A stretch of 44,670 nucleotides of DNA, taken from a virus. The stretch lies in IMG/VR virus record IMGVR_UViG_3300037502_002032, positions 1 through 44,670 of that record, one strand, 5' to 3'. Numbering within the stretch: position 1 is the stretch's first letter; each line of letters opens with the position of its first letter. This document shows positions 22,839-28,887 of this stretch, one piece after another. The position numbers were made by a program, and so were the translations under genes. The notes beneath the pieces are model-generated. The model was given only the letters and a program-made list of their open reading frames with translations. It was not told the origin of the DNA and did no database searches.

Positions 22839-24385
22839 CCGAGATCCTTGTATGGATCGTAGTCGGCGCGTCGCTTGTTCCGATCACGACCGCCGAGCAG
22901 TCGGTCTACTTCGCGCCGCGTTGGCGTATCCATCAACGCCAACAGATACGCTGAAGCATAATCCGGTGAGCGACCGATTACCTCTTTGATCTCGTCGCGG
23001 CTTGCTACCTGGATGGTGGAGCCCGACATCGACCACGTGGCGCTGGTCAAGTCTGCGAGCAGTCGCTGGCTCGGCGGCAACTGGATGCCCAAGTTGCGCG
23101 CAGGGTCGAGAGCCTCGCGCATGTTCCACCAGAGCTGGCTGCGCTGGTTCTTGAACTTGAGACGGCCAGACGCGTCGAGGCCAGTCGCGCTTTCCGACAC
23201 GTTGACGCCGATGCACTGGATGCCGCTCTGCACCAAGAAGTCGTAGGGGCTCGAGCCGACGCCGATCACATCGATATGCACGCACGCTTGGTCGCGCATG
23301 TTGCTGATCACCTGACCCGCTACGGTCGGACCATCGGGCGTCCGGTTACCGGGGATGGCAATCGGCATGTCGAACCAATTGCCATGCCGGCGAGCGATCA
23401 CGGTCTCGTCGCGTCCCCCTCGAGCAACGTCCACGCCGACGCTGTCCATCAGCGGCAGCACATCGGGCTTCTTCCACCGCGCCTGCGCCGCCTCCACCCA
23501 AGAGGTGGGGATTACCTGCCACGGGTCATCCTCGAGCCCAGCCGAGAAGTCGCCGTACAGCATCTGGCTGCGTAGAGGCTCTGGGAGGCTCTGTAGCTGC
23601 GCCATGTAGCCGGTCTGCATCAGATACGGGTTGTCCGAGATGCGCGACGGGATGAACGTCCTAGACTGCGGAACGATCCGCTCGCCTTCGTGGTAGATGA
23701 CCTCCGCGCTCTCGACCTCGACATCGCGTCCGCCCATGGTGGCGAAGTAGCGAAGCTCGCCCGGTTGCGCTGGCTTAGGGTGCCGCTTGTCCAGCCACGG
23801 CGCGAAGTAGTCGATCACCCACCGTCCCTGCGAGGTTGTCGGCGGGTTGAATGTCATCAGCGCCCGACACGGCTGCTGGGGATCAACCGTTCGCAGCCAG
23901 CCCATGAGGAAGCGCACATCGGCCAGCCGCATGTTGGACGCCTCGTCGAACACCAACAGGTCGTGCGGCCTGCCTTGGTACTTCGCTGCATCGCCAGGTG
24001 CTGGGAAGGATCCGAGTTCGATCTGGACAGGAACCTTGTCCCACCTGCTCGTCCGCCAAATGCGCTCGGCTCCGTTGTAGCCGTCCTTGGTGCCGAGCAT
24101 CTGCGTCAGGCGGTCCACGATGCCCAGAAGCTCCGTGCCGTTCTGACGGCAGAGCAGGATGCGCTGGTGCTTGTTGAGCGCCATGCCCAACGCCAGGTCG
24201 GTCTTGCCGCCGCCGGCAGAGCCACCGAACCCGACCACGGTCGCCTGCGACTCGTACGCCATGCTCTGAGGGCCGGGCAGCGGTCGCCACTGCGGCCCCG
24301 ACGTAAGCAACCGATCAAGCTCGGCCAGCTCCTGCGGGGTCAGCCCCTGCAGATCCTTGGGATCAATTGCCGGTAGCTGAGTCAT
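22829..24385 (-). CDS. terL: Terminase large subunit, 518 aa
   Basis: This is the packaging motor ATPase and nuclease. Walker A is GSAGGGKT (55-62) after VVGFG. Walker B is LLVFDEA (143-149), and the coupling motif is TFN (178-180). The nuclease half has VGVDVARGGRDETV with candidate metal ligand Asp319, then IDVIGVGSS and a final ALMDTPTRR region. The start chosen is ATG at 24385 (MTQLPAIDP), which overlaps the small subunit gene by 23 bases. The frame extends 66 codons further upstream, but that sequence is antisense-like low complexity. Confidence 0.93.
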   Translation of the reverse strand: MTQLPAIDPKDLQGLTPQELAELDRLLTSGPQWRPLPGPQSMAYESQATVVGFGGSAGGGKTDLALGMALNKHQRILLCRQNGTELLGIVDRLTQMLGTKDGYNGAERIWRTSRWDKVPVQIELGSFPAPGDAAKYQGRPHDLLVFDEASNMRLADVRFLMGWLRTVDPQQPCRALMTFNPPTTSQGRWVIDYFAPWLDKRHPKPAQPGELRYFATMGGRDVEVESAEVIYHEGERIVPQSRTFIPSRISDNPYLMQTGYMAQLQSLPEPLRSQMLYGDFSAGLEDDPWQVIPTSWVEAAQARWKKPDVLPLMDSVGVDVARGGRDETVIARRHGNWFDMPIAIPGNRTPDGPTVAGQVISNMRDQACVHIDVIGVGSSPYDFLVQSGIQCIGVNVSESATGLDASGRLKFKNQRSQLWWNMREALDPARNLGIQLPPSQRLLADLTSATWSMSGSTIQVASRDEIKEVIGRSPDYASAYLLALMDTPTRREVDRLLGGRDRNKRRADYDPYKDLGWL

Positions 24386-24809
24386 CAACGATCTCGCGGC
24401 GACGCTTGGCAGCTTCCAAGATCTGCGCAATGCGCGCTGCGCGGTCCGTGTCCGTAATGGCGATAGGCGGCGCATCCTCCGCGCCCGTGACCGCCACGCG
24501 GTCCCCGTAAGCAGCAGGCGCCCACTTGGACAGCAGCCACTTGCGCACATCCAGCCGCAGCTTGTCGCGATGCACATCGCCAATTGCGTTGTCTGCGATG
24601 TCGATCAGGTCATCCGCAATCGCGTCCATCCCCAACTGCCGCTGCTCCTTGAACCGTCCACCGAACGCAGCGTCCTGCTTGATCCAGTCGCGGATCGTCT
24701 CCGCCGTAGGCATCCCAGGAACACGCGAGATCCTCGGGATCGAATTGCCCAGCGCAGCCAGCCGCAGGATCTCAGCCTTCACGGCCTCCGTCTTCTCAGG
24801 ATCAAACAT
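24363..24809 (-). CDS. terS: Terminase small subunit, 148 aa
   Basis: The pattern matches the Sf6 gp1-like small terminase family: a helix-turn-helix region with PTAETIRDWI, then a helix with FKEQRQLGMDAIADDLIDIAD, then the conserved KLRLDVRKWLLSKWAPAAYGD. The protein recognises viral DNA and loads the large subunit. The ATG at 24809 has a perfect GGAGG six bases upstream. A GTG one codon earlier is possible. Confidence 0.85.
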   Translation of the reverse strand: MFDPEKTEAVKAEILRLAALGNSIPRISRVPGMPTAETIRDWIKQDAAFGGRFKEQRQLGMDAIADDLIDIADNAIGDVHRDKLRLDVRKWLLSKWAPAAYGDRVAVTGAEDAPPIAITDTDRAARIAQILEAAKRRREIVDDSATGN

Positions 24810-25050
24810 CACTCACCTCCTGCTCGACCGTCCGCCACTCCGCAGGAATCGCGGCACGCATCACGTACGTACAGATCCGATGCACATGCTGTCGGCTACA
24901 CCCGACTCGCTTCGCAATCTGCGAATACGACAACCCGTCGTACTCACGCAGATCTCGGATCAACCGCACCACCGAATCGGGAATCCTCGCTTGGTGGTGG
25001 CTCTCACCAACACGGTACCCGTTGTCGGCATATGCAATGGAACGACGCAT
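24802..25050 (-). CDS. Small HTH protein upstream of terminase, 82 aa
   Basis: The core LREYDGLSYSQIAKRVGCSRQHVHRI is a clear helix-turn-helix (about residues 37-62). The start is uncertain: ATG at 25050 has no good ribosome binding site, and GTG codons at 25110 and 25149 would give longer forms. It overlaps the small terminase by eight bases and is the first gene after a long non-coding region. It could be a late-gene regulator or a DNA-binding packaging accessory. The helix end HRICTYVMR resembles HVCKYVMR in the early 180-aa protein. Confidence 0.65.
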   Translation of the reverse strand: MRRSIAYADNGYRVGESHHQARIPDSVVRLIRDLREYDGLSYSQIAKRVGCSRQHVHRICTYVMRAAIPAEWRTVEQEVSDV

Positions 25051-25204
25051 CCACCGCAGTTCAACATACGGTGGCAAGGATACGGTGACAGCACTCAGCA
25101 AATACCTCACGTAAATGGTGGTGGTGGATAGCGTGACAGTAGGGTCCACCGATTCTATCGGGAGGGGGGATACAAGGGCGGCGGCGGCGGCGGAAATCCG
25201 TCCA

Positions 25205-25230
25205 GGGGGGGGGGACTATAGGGGGGGGGG
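25205..25230. repeat. Two G10 tracts separated by ACTATA
   Basis: Ten G residues at 25205-25214 and ten at 25221-25230 flank ACTATA. The stretch could form a G-quadruplex or slip during copying. Homopolymer length may also be a sequencing artefact. Confidence 0.85.
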
Positions 25231-25231
25231 T

Positions 25232-25256
25232 GGTAGAGCTGCGATAGCAGCTCACC
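25232..25256. other. Hairpin with GATA loop
   Basis: GAGCTGC at 25236-25242 and GCAGCTC at 25247-25253 are perfectly complementary around a GATA loop. The stem is extended by GGT/ACC across one bulged A. No U-tract follows on either strand, so it does not look like an intrinsic terminator. Confidence 0.7.
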
Positions 25257-25284
25257 TGGTGCGCCATGGGAGGAGCGGGTCGGC

Positions 25285-25318
25285 GGCCAGGTCCGCGCCT
25301 GGCGCGGGGCACCTGGCC
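25285..25318. other. Long GC-rich hairpin
   Basis: GGCCAGGT (25285-25292) pairs with ACCTGGCC (25311-25318), and an inner CCGCG/CGCGG stem fills most of the loop. The left 15 bases recur at 28326-28340 in the other non-coding region. Confidence 0.7.
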
Positions 25319-25337
25319 AGCGCGACGATGCGACGAT

Positions 25338-25377
25338 GCGACCGCCGCTATCCATCCTCGAGCGACCGCCGCTATCC
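25338..25377. repeat. 16-bp direct repeat pair
   Basis: GCGACCGCCGCTATCC occurs at 25338-25353 and 25362-25377, 24 bp apart. It is preceded by a short tandem of CGACGATG. Confidence 0.85.
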
Positions 25378-25446
25378 TCGAGCCAGCTACGGCGGCGGCG
25401 CGGCGGCGGAGTGGCATGCGCGCGCGCGAGCATCGGGACTCGCCCC

Positions 25447-25498
25447 ACAATCCGCCGACAGAATCCGCCGGCACAATCCAACGGCACAATCCGCCGGC
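25447..25498. repeat. Four tandem 13-bp iteron-like repeats
   Basis: Units are ACAATCCGCCGAC, AGAATCCGCCGGC, ACAATCCAACGGC and ACAATCCGCCGGC, at 25447, 25460, 25473 and 25486. They abut without gaps and differ at one to three positions. Tandem near-identical repeats of this length in a non-coding region are typical binding sites for an initiator or regulator. Confidence 0.85.
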
Positions 25499-25547
25499 AA
25501 CGGTGGCCAGCTATCGGCGGGGGATGGAAACGAAACCGCCCCGCTAG

Positions 25548-25588
25548 CGATCGGGCGCTGCGGGGCGGATATTTCGATCGGGCGCTGC
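25548..25588. repeat. 14-bp direct repeat pair
   Basis: CGATCGGGCGCTGC occurs at 25548-25561 and 25575-25588, 27 bp apart, separated by an AT-richer GGATATTT patch. Confidence 0.85.
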
Positions 25589-25622
25589 AGGCCACGCCTT
25601 TACGGGGCGAGGGCACGGCGGA

Positions 25623-25730
25623 TCATGGCGGAGTCATCACCCAAGCCAAGCCGCAAGCCACAAGCCACACTAGCAAGGCGACGGTGCATCCGATGGCTTC
25701 GCGATACTCCCTGAGTTCGTCGGCATCCAT
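25623..25730 (-). CDS. Small single-span membrane protein, 35 aa
   Basis: This gene is too short for routine gene calling. It reads MDADELREYREAIGC, then a hydrophobic span of about 17 residues (TVALLVWLVACGLAWVM) and stops after PP. AGGAG lies upstream of overlapping GTG (25733) and ATG (25730) starts, and the ATG overlaps the stop of the GP88-like gene. The ribosome binding site, coupling and clean charged-then-hydrophobic layout support a real gene. Function is unknown; it is the last gene of its transcription unit. Confidence 0.65.
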   Translation of the reverse strand: MDADELREYREAIGCTVALLVWLVACGLAWVMTPP

Positions 25731-26560
25731 CACGGGATGCTCCTACGCACGAAACCGCTAGCGTCCGCCTTCGCTCTGCCCTTTGCGCGCAAAGCCACTA
25801 AGTATCCATCACGCGGATGGATTCCATGTTCGACGCGGTCAAGGTAGCGGAGGTCGTGCGCGTCCCCATCCACTACCTTCTTGGCGCGCCATCGCCCCAT
25901 TGCGAGGATGCGCGCATGCGTCGCGGCGTCGAAGACCATCGCCACGCCCACGCCCTTGTCCATTAGATGGACGATGTCCATATGCGAATCGCGTTCGCTG
26001 GCGGAGTAGGTCAAGGAGTACTCTACCGGCCACGCGTCATCCTCGCCCCTACGCGACGCCGCCTCTCGTAGGGCTCGCTTTTGGCTTTTGGTGTAGTCAT
26101 ACGCTCCGAGCTTGACGATCTGCGGGGCGATGGATTCCCACGCGATGTCCGACGTAGCGTTCGGGCGTAGGATCCACGTCTCCCCCAAGCCACGGCGCGC
26201 CACGCTAACCCGGAAGCGACGCCACTCTTCTTCTAGCAAAGCCACGAACGCGTCACGGTCGCGCCAGAAGAAGCGCGTCCGAGCCATGCGCGCATCGATC
26301 ACGCGGTTTCCGCTACGACCGTCCGCCGATGCCCCGATGCCGCCCCGCCCCGCCGTATGCAAACACGCGGCGCGGCATCCCGCCGTGGACCATGGGCAGA
26401 CGCTGCGCGCATCCGCCAGATCTGCAGGCGCAAGGTGGAGCATCGCCGTGCGCACATTGTGCGCCAGACCCTTTGCCGCCTTGGCTTGTGCGGTTGGAAG
26501 GGTAAGCAAAGCACCAAAGCCACGCCCCGCCGTGGCCAGATCATGTGCGGCGCAGGTCAT
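25730..26560 (-). CDS. GP88-family phage protein, 276 aa
   Basis: The segment from GLAHNVRTAMLHLAPADLAD through VCPWSTAGCRAACLHTAGRGG, then DARMARTRFFWRDRDAF and LRPNATSDIAWE, matches the phage gene-product-88 family. The family has two conserved Cys clusters near the N-terminus (here about residues 53-65) that may bind metal. Biochemical activity is not established. The ATG at 26560 overlaps the upstream stop as ATGA. The frame extends upstream but without support. Confidence 0.8.
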   Translation of the reverse strand: MTCAAHDLATAGRGFGALLTLPTAQAKAAKGLAHNVRTAMLHLAPADLADARSVCPWSTAGCRAACLHTAGRGGIGASADGRSGNRVIDARMARTRFFWRDRDAFVALLEEEWRRFRVSVARRGLGETWILRPNATSDIAWESIAPQIVKLGAYDYTKSQKRALREAASRRGEDDAWPVEYSLTYSASERDSHMDIVHLMDKGVGVAMVFDAATHARILAMGRWRAKKVVDGDAHDLRYLDRVEHGIHPRDGYLVALRAKGRAKADASGFVRRSIP

Positions 26561-26796
26561 ACGTTCGCCGCCTCCCCGCGGATGGTGGCGACCATGCACA
26601 GCAGAGCCACGCGGATGGTGGCGATCGCCGATTCTAGGTCACCTTCATCGGACCATTGCAGAATGGTGTCGGTGTCCATTCCGCGCACCACGTTTCCGAT
26701 GCGGCGCGCTACGCACTCCGGTACCTTGTGCGCTCCGGTTTCCGCAATTTCGAGAGCCTCCGCCAGAATGCGGCGTCCAATGTCGGTCGATTCCAT
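26557..26796 (-). CDS. Small early protein, unrecognised, 79 aa
   Basis: The start at 26796 (MESTDIGRRI) has an AGAGGA ribosome binding site and lies about 57 bases downstream of a good promoter. The protein is acidic and helical with a hydrophobic C-terminal helix (IATIRVALLCMVATI). It is coupled to the GP88-like gene. No family was recognised. Confidence 0.65.
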   Translation of the reverse strand: MESTDIGRRILAEALEIAETGAHKVPECVARRIGNVVRGMDTDTILQWSDEGDLESAIATIRVALLCMVATIRGEAANV

Positions 26797-26852
26797 GTTC
26801 TGTCCTCTGTCGCTAGTAGGGCGCGCCACGAAATGCGGCGCGCATGTCCCCC

Positions 26853-26880
26853 AGTGTATCGGCGCGCCGCCCCATGTCAC
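26853..26880 (-). promoter_or_regulatory. Sigma70-like promoter with GGCGCGCC operator-like palindromes
   Basis: Reading leftward, GTGACA (26880-26875) and TACACT (26858-26853) are separated by 16 bp. GGCGCGCC palindromes lie in the spacer (26861-26868) and downstream (26820-26827), where a regulator could bind. It would drive the 79-aa gene, the GP88-like gene and the 35-aa gene. Confidence 0.6.
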
Positions 26881-26993
26881 TATCTGCCGCGCTTTGCGCC
26901 TTGGCGCTGCGCACCCTCGAGGACGCGCCAGGTCCCTCGGCCCGCCCCGCCCGACACCCTCGAGCCCCTCAGGCCTGTGGGCGCGGGCGCCGT

Positions 26994-27011
26994 CCGTTGG
27001 GCGGGTTGCGT
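26994..27011. repeat. Degenerate copy of the CCGTTTGGCGGGTCACGT repeat
   Basis: CCGTTGGGCGGGTTGCGT differs at three positions from the 18-bp unit at 28368. It lies just after the stop of the 149-aa gene. The preceding GCGCCGT is also shared with the 28368 copy. Confidence 0.65.
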
Positions 27012-27028
27012 CGCTTGGTCGGGTCGCG

Positions 27029-27478
27029 TCAGGGCTGCGAGTCCCAGATCCACGCCTCGCACAACTCGGCGACCTTGCGGACCTCTTCGATGGTCAGGTC
27101 CGCCGGCTGGGCGCGCTCGTAGAGTAGGTCGATGGCATCCTGCACCATGTCCTCGGGCACATCGTCGATGGCGCTGATCTCGCGGACGCGCTGCACGAGC
27201 GCTGCCATGTCGGCGCAGCCAGCGGGTTGCATGTCGCGAGCTCGGTGCAACATGCTCAGTGCGGTAAGCACGTGGACGCATGCAGAAAGGTGGCGCGAGC
27301 GATAGCGACCCAGCGATTGCAGCCCGATGCGGCAATCGTGCGCAGCCTGCGCGGGCGTCGCATGGTCCGCAAGCAATCCGAGGATGCTCTGGATCAGGGC
27401 GTCGCGATCCACGGCGGGATCGATCTGCCAGCTAGGGCACAGCGCGATGGCGCTGCGGATGTCGGCGGCGCTGATCAC
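27029..27478 (-). CDS. Early protein, unrecognised, 149 aa
   Basis: It starts with GTG at 27478, overlapping the upstream stop (GTGA) after a GGGAGG ribosome binding site. It is helical, with several His/Cys residues in the middle and an acidic C-terminal half (ISAIDDVPEDMVQDAIDLL) ending in LCEAWIWDSQP. It is the last of four coupled genes driven from the promoter at 28226-28254. No family was recognised. Confidence 0.65.
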   Translation of the reverse strand: MISAADIRSAIALCPSWQIDPAVDRDALIQSILGLLADHATPAQAAHDCRIGLQSLGRYRSRHLSACVHVLTALSMLHRARDMQPAGCADMAALVQRVREISAIDDVPEDMVQDAIDLLYERAQPADLTIEEVRKVAELCEAWIWDSQP

Positions 27479-27669
27479 GACAGCCTCCCTGCGGTCAGGT
27501 GGTCCGCGATGGCGCGCAGATCATCTGCGGTCAAGGTTTCGTAGCGTCCGTCAGCAGGACGCACGGCGCGCATCGCATCGCGGCACGCGGCCTCGGTCGG
27601 CGTCCACGCGAGCAGATCGGAAACGCGGTCGCGAAGCGAACGCACATCGGTCACGCGGGCGCTGATCAC
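27475..27669 (-). CDS. Small early protein, unrecognised, 64 aa
   Basis: The GTG start at 27669 overlaps the preceding stop, with GGGAGG upstream. The protein is helical (VRSLRDRVSDLLAWTPTEAA) with an acidic C-terminal helix. Its start region is nearly identical in DNA to that of the next gene: GGGAGGCTG, TCGTGATCAGCGCC. The two initiation regions may therefore have arisen by duplication. Confidence 0.6.
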   Translation of the reverse strand: MISARVTDVRSLRDRVSDLLAWTPTEAACRDAMRAVRPADGRYETLTADDLRAIADHLTAGRLS

Positions 27670-27947
27670 GACCAGCCTCCCCCGACCATGTTGCGGCGCA
27701 TCGCTTCGTTCGTGACCACGGCCAAGGCTCGCGAGCCATCGACATCGGCGTCGCGGTCCTCGCGGGTTTCGTAGTAGTAGGTGTCCGTCCCGATGCCGTT
27801 CTCGAAAGCGACCAGCCCCGTGCCGAACTCGGTGCGCACGATGTGCTGTGCTTCGCGGCGCGTCGCGCAGAACACCATGCCGTGATCGACGCGGTAGCGG
27901 TAGCCCCAGCCGCTTGCGCGGCTGCCCAAGTAGACGCTCCAGTTCAC
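27666..27947 (-). CDS. Small early protein, unrecognised, 93 aa
   Basis: The GTG start at 27947 follows GGGAGG by six bases and overlaps the previous stop as GTGA. The sequence is aromatic and beta-rich (WSVYLGSRASGWGYRYRVDHG, then TDTYYYETREDRDADV) and may be one compact sheet. No family was recognised. Frames extending further upstream read as antisense of the promoter region. Confidence 0.6.
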   Translation of the reverse strand: MNWSVYLGSRASGWGYRYRVDHGMVFCATRREAQHIVRTEFGTGLVAFENGIGTDTYYYETREDRDADVDGSRALAVVTNEAMRRNMVGGGWS

Positions 27948-28174
27948 GCTGCACCTCCCTTGCGCACCTCGGCCACCGCCAGCTCGCTGTAGTCGGGCGC
28001 GAGCGCATCGGCCTCGCACGCCCACAGCGTGCATACCTTCTGGCGCTGCTCGGTCACCTCGCACATCCAGTACACATCGGGGCCGTACTGCGCCTTCGCG
28101 TACGCAATCGCCTCGCCCAGATCGTCGAAACCCATGCCGCTGTGCGGCTCGTTGCTGTCGTAGTAGGTCCACAT
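27944..28174 (-). CDS. Small early protein, unrecognised, 76 aa
   Basis: The start at 28174 (MWTYYDSNEPHSG) has CAGGAAC upstream and lies about 50 bases downstream of a strong promoter. The middle (FDDLGEAIAYAKAQYGPDVYWMCEV) suggests a small alpha/beta fold. It heads a four-gene coupled unit. No family was recognised. Confidence 0.65.
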   Translation of the reverse strand: MWTYYDSNEPHSGMGFDDLGEAIAYAKAQYGPDVYWMCEVTEQRQKVCTLWACEADALAPDYSELAVAEVRKGGAA

Positions 28175-28225
28175 GTTCGTTCCTGTCGGTTGCATGCGGC
28201 GCACCACGCGTCGCATGTGCCGCCC

Positions 28226-28254
28226 ACGATATCGACCGCGTCGCCATCTGTCCA
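28226..28254 (-). promoter_or_regulatory. Sigma70-like promoter for the 76-93-64-149 aa unit
   Basis: Reading leftward, TGGACA (28254-28249) and TATCGT (28231-28226) are spaced by 17 bp, matching five and four of six consensus bases. The first start codon follows about 50 bases downstream. Confidence 0.65.
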
Positions 28255-28367
28255 TAAGTTCCGCGCTTCGCCGTTCGCGACCGCGAGTCAGCTCGCCAAC
28301 ACCCTCGAGCACCCCCTGCCGTCGAGGCCAGGTCCGCGCCGCAGACCCTAGATGCAACGGGCGCCGT

Positions 28368-28385
28368 CCGTTTGGCGGGTCACGT
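28368..28385. repeat. 18-bp intergenic repeat, copy A
   Basis: CCGTTTGGCGGGTCACGT. An identical copy is at 28732-28749, a 16-of-18 copy at 28528-28545 and a degenerate copy at 26994-27011. All are in early intergenic DNA in the same orientation. Confidence 0.85.
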
Positions 28386-28527
28386 GCCGCGAGCCTCTAT
28401 ACGCCCGCCAGATCGACGATCGCCTTTACCCCTCCCTAGATAGCCCCCCACCCCCCGATCGTGCAGCAGCGAGGCGCGCAGGGCCCTTATACGCCAGATT
28501 TGGCGAGCGGTCTGGCGGACTAGCCAT

Positions 28528-28545
28528 CCGTTTGGCGGGTCGGGT
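28528..28545. repeat. 18-bp intergenic repeat, copy B
   Basis: CCGTTTGGCGGGTCGGGT, matching copies A and C at 16 of 18 positions. Partial echoes (TTTGGCGAGCGG, TCTGGCGGAC) lie just before it at 28498-28520. Confidence 0.8.
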
Positions 28546-28548
28546 GGA

Positions 28549-28679
28549 TGGCGTGCAGGGCTGGAATCGAACCAGCCATGGGCAGGATGGGTGGATCACT
28601 CCGCGTCACCCCGCACCAAGTCACCAGACCTGCGCATACGCCACGGGCCCAGACGAGTCGGAGTCGAAACTCCCGTGGC
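28549..28679 (-). other. Structured RNA-like element with tRNA-like T-arm and CCA
   Basis: On the minus strand an 8-bp stem (GCCACGGG at 28679-28672 with CCCGTGGC at 28647-28640) encloses GGAGT-TTCG-ACTCC. Further on, a 6-bp T-arm-like hairpin with loop TTCGATT (28577-28559) is followed by CCTGCAC, G and CCA, as in a tRNA 3' end. CCTGCAC can pair either with GTGCGGG (28616-28610) or, with its flanks, with TGGCG..GCAGG (28643-28629). No anticodon arm fits, so it is not called a tRNA. Confidence 0.5.
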
Positions 28680-28731
28680 TGGCAGTGGTCGCTGCCGCCG
28701 GCAATCTATCGGTTCATGCGGCGCTGCGCAA

Positions 28732-28749
28732 CCGTTTGGCGGGTCACGT
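28732..28749. repeat. 18-bp intergenic repeat, copy C
   Basis: CCGTTTGGCGGGTCACGT, identical to copy A. It directly abuts the T-tract of the terminator at 28750. Confidence 0.85.
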
Positions 28750-28790
28750 AAAAAAACCCAGCCATCATGGGTTAAACATGACGGCTGGGT
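28750..28790 (-). terminator. Strong intrinsic terminator
   Basis: On the minus strand ACCCAGCC (28790-28783) pairs with GGCTGGGT (28763-28756). The stem continues through one mismatch with CATGA/TCATG, and a run of seven T follows. It would stop early transcripts arriving from the 29310 unit or from the promoter just upstream. Confidence 0.9.
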
Positions 28791-28853
28791 CAGCTAGCGA
28801 CAAAACACAGGAACGAAGCTGATGGACGCAGCTACCGACTAGACTGGTCGGCA
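28750..28853 (-). ncRNA. Candidate small RNA of about 100 nt
   Basis: A promoter-like sequence (28887-28859) and the terminator (28790-28750) bracket about 100 bases without a reading frame. Just after the predicted start is a hairpin, CCGAC-CAGTCTA-GTCGG (about 28851-28835). A middle single-stranded part follows before the terminator stem. This promoter-hairpin-terminator layout is that of a small regulatory RNA. It could instead be only the tail of the preceding gene unit. Confidence 0.45.
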
Positions 28854-28858
28854 GGCCG

Positions 28859-28887
28859 AGACTAGCTTCGCCCGCTTGCGGCGTCAA
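28859..28887 (-). promoter_or_regulatory. Sigma70-like promoter abutting a stop codon
   Basis: TTGACG (28887-28882) begins directly after the TAG of the 140-aa gene. TAGTCT (28864-28859) follows after 17 bp. It shares TTGACG and a GCTA just at the -10 with the promoters at 29345 and 35329. Confidence 0.5.

Larger units (their letters stand above)
25051..25622. other. Non-coding region with repeats, candidate origin or packaging site
   Basis: No credible gene was found in this 572-bp stretch apart from possible longer starts of the HTH gene at its low end. It holds four tandem 13-bp repeats, two pairs of direct repeats, two strong hairpins (25232-25256 and 25285-25318), GGC-rich runs and two G10 tracts. 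The frames across it are low complexity. Iteron-like repeats beside the packaging genes suggest an origin of replication, a packaging site or a regulatory switch between early and late blocks. Confidence 0.6.
28175..28887. other. Non-coding early-region hub: promoters, repeats and structured RNA
   Basis: No credible gene was seen in these 713 bp. From high to low coordinates it holds a promoter, a small-RNA-like unit ending in a terminator, three copies of an 18-bp repeat, a structured tRNA-like element and the promoter of the 28174 gene unit. Stretches at 28430-28470 are C-rich. The plus-strand frames across it are shadows of the RNA-like sequence. Confidence 0.65.

Noticed and set aside
25211-25223. 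T7-type RNA polymerase promoter (ACTATAGGG)
   Set aside because: Only the last bases of the T7 consensus are present, inside a G run, and no phage RNA polymerase gene was recognised.
25447-25498. CRISPR array
   Set aside because: The 13-bp units abut with no spacers, and there are no cas genes.
28549-28620. tRNA gene on the minus strand
   Set aside because: T-arm, acceptor pairing and CCA fit, but the interval is about eight bases too short and no 5-bp anticodon stem with a 7-base loop can be formed.
28352-28822. 156-aa plus-strand frame
   Set aside because: It crosses the terminator, repeats and structured RNA; composition is low-complexity and there is no ribosome binding site.
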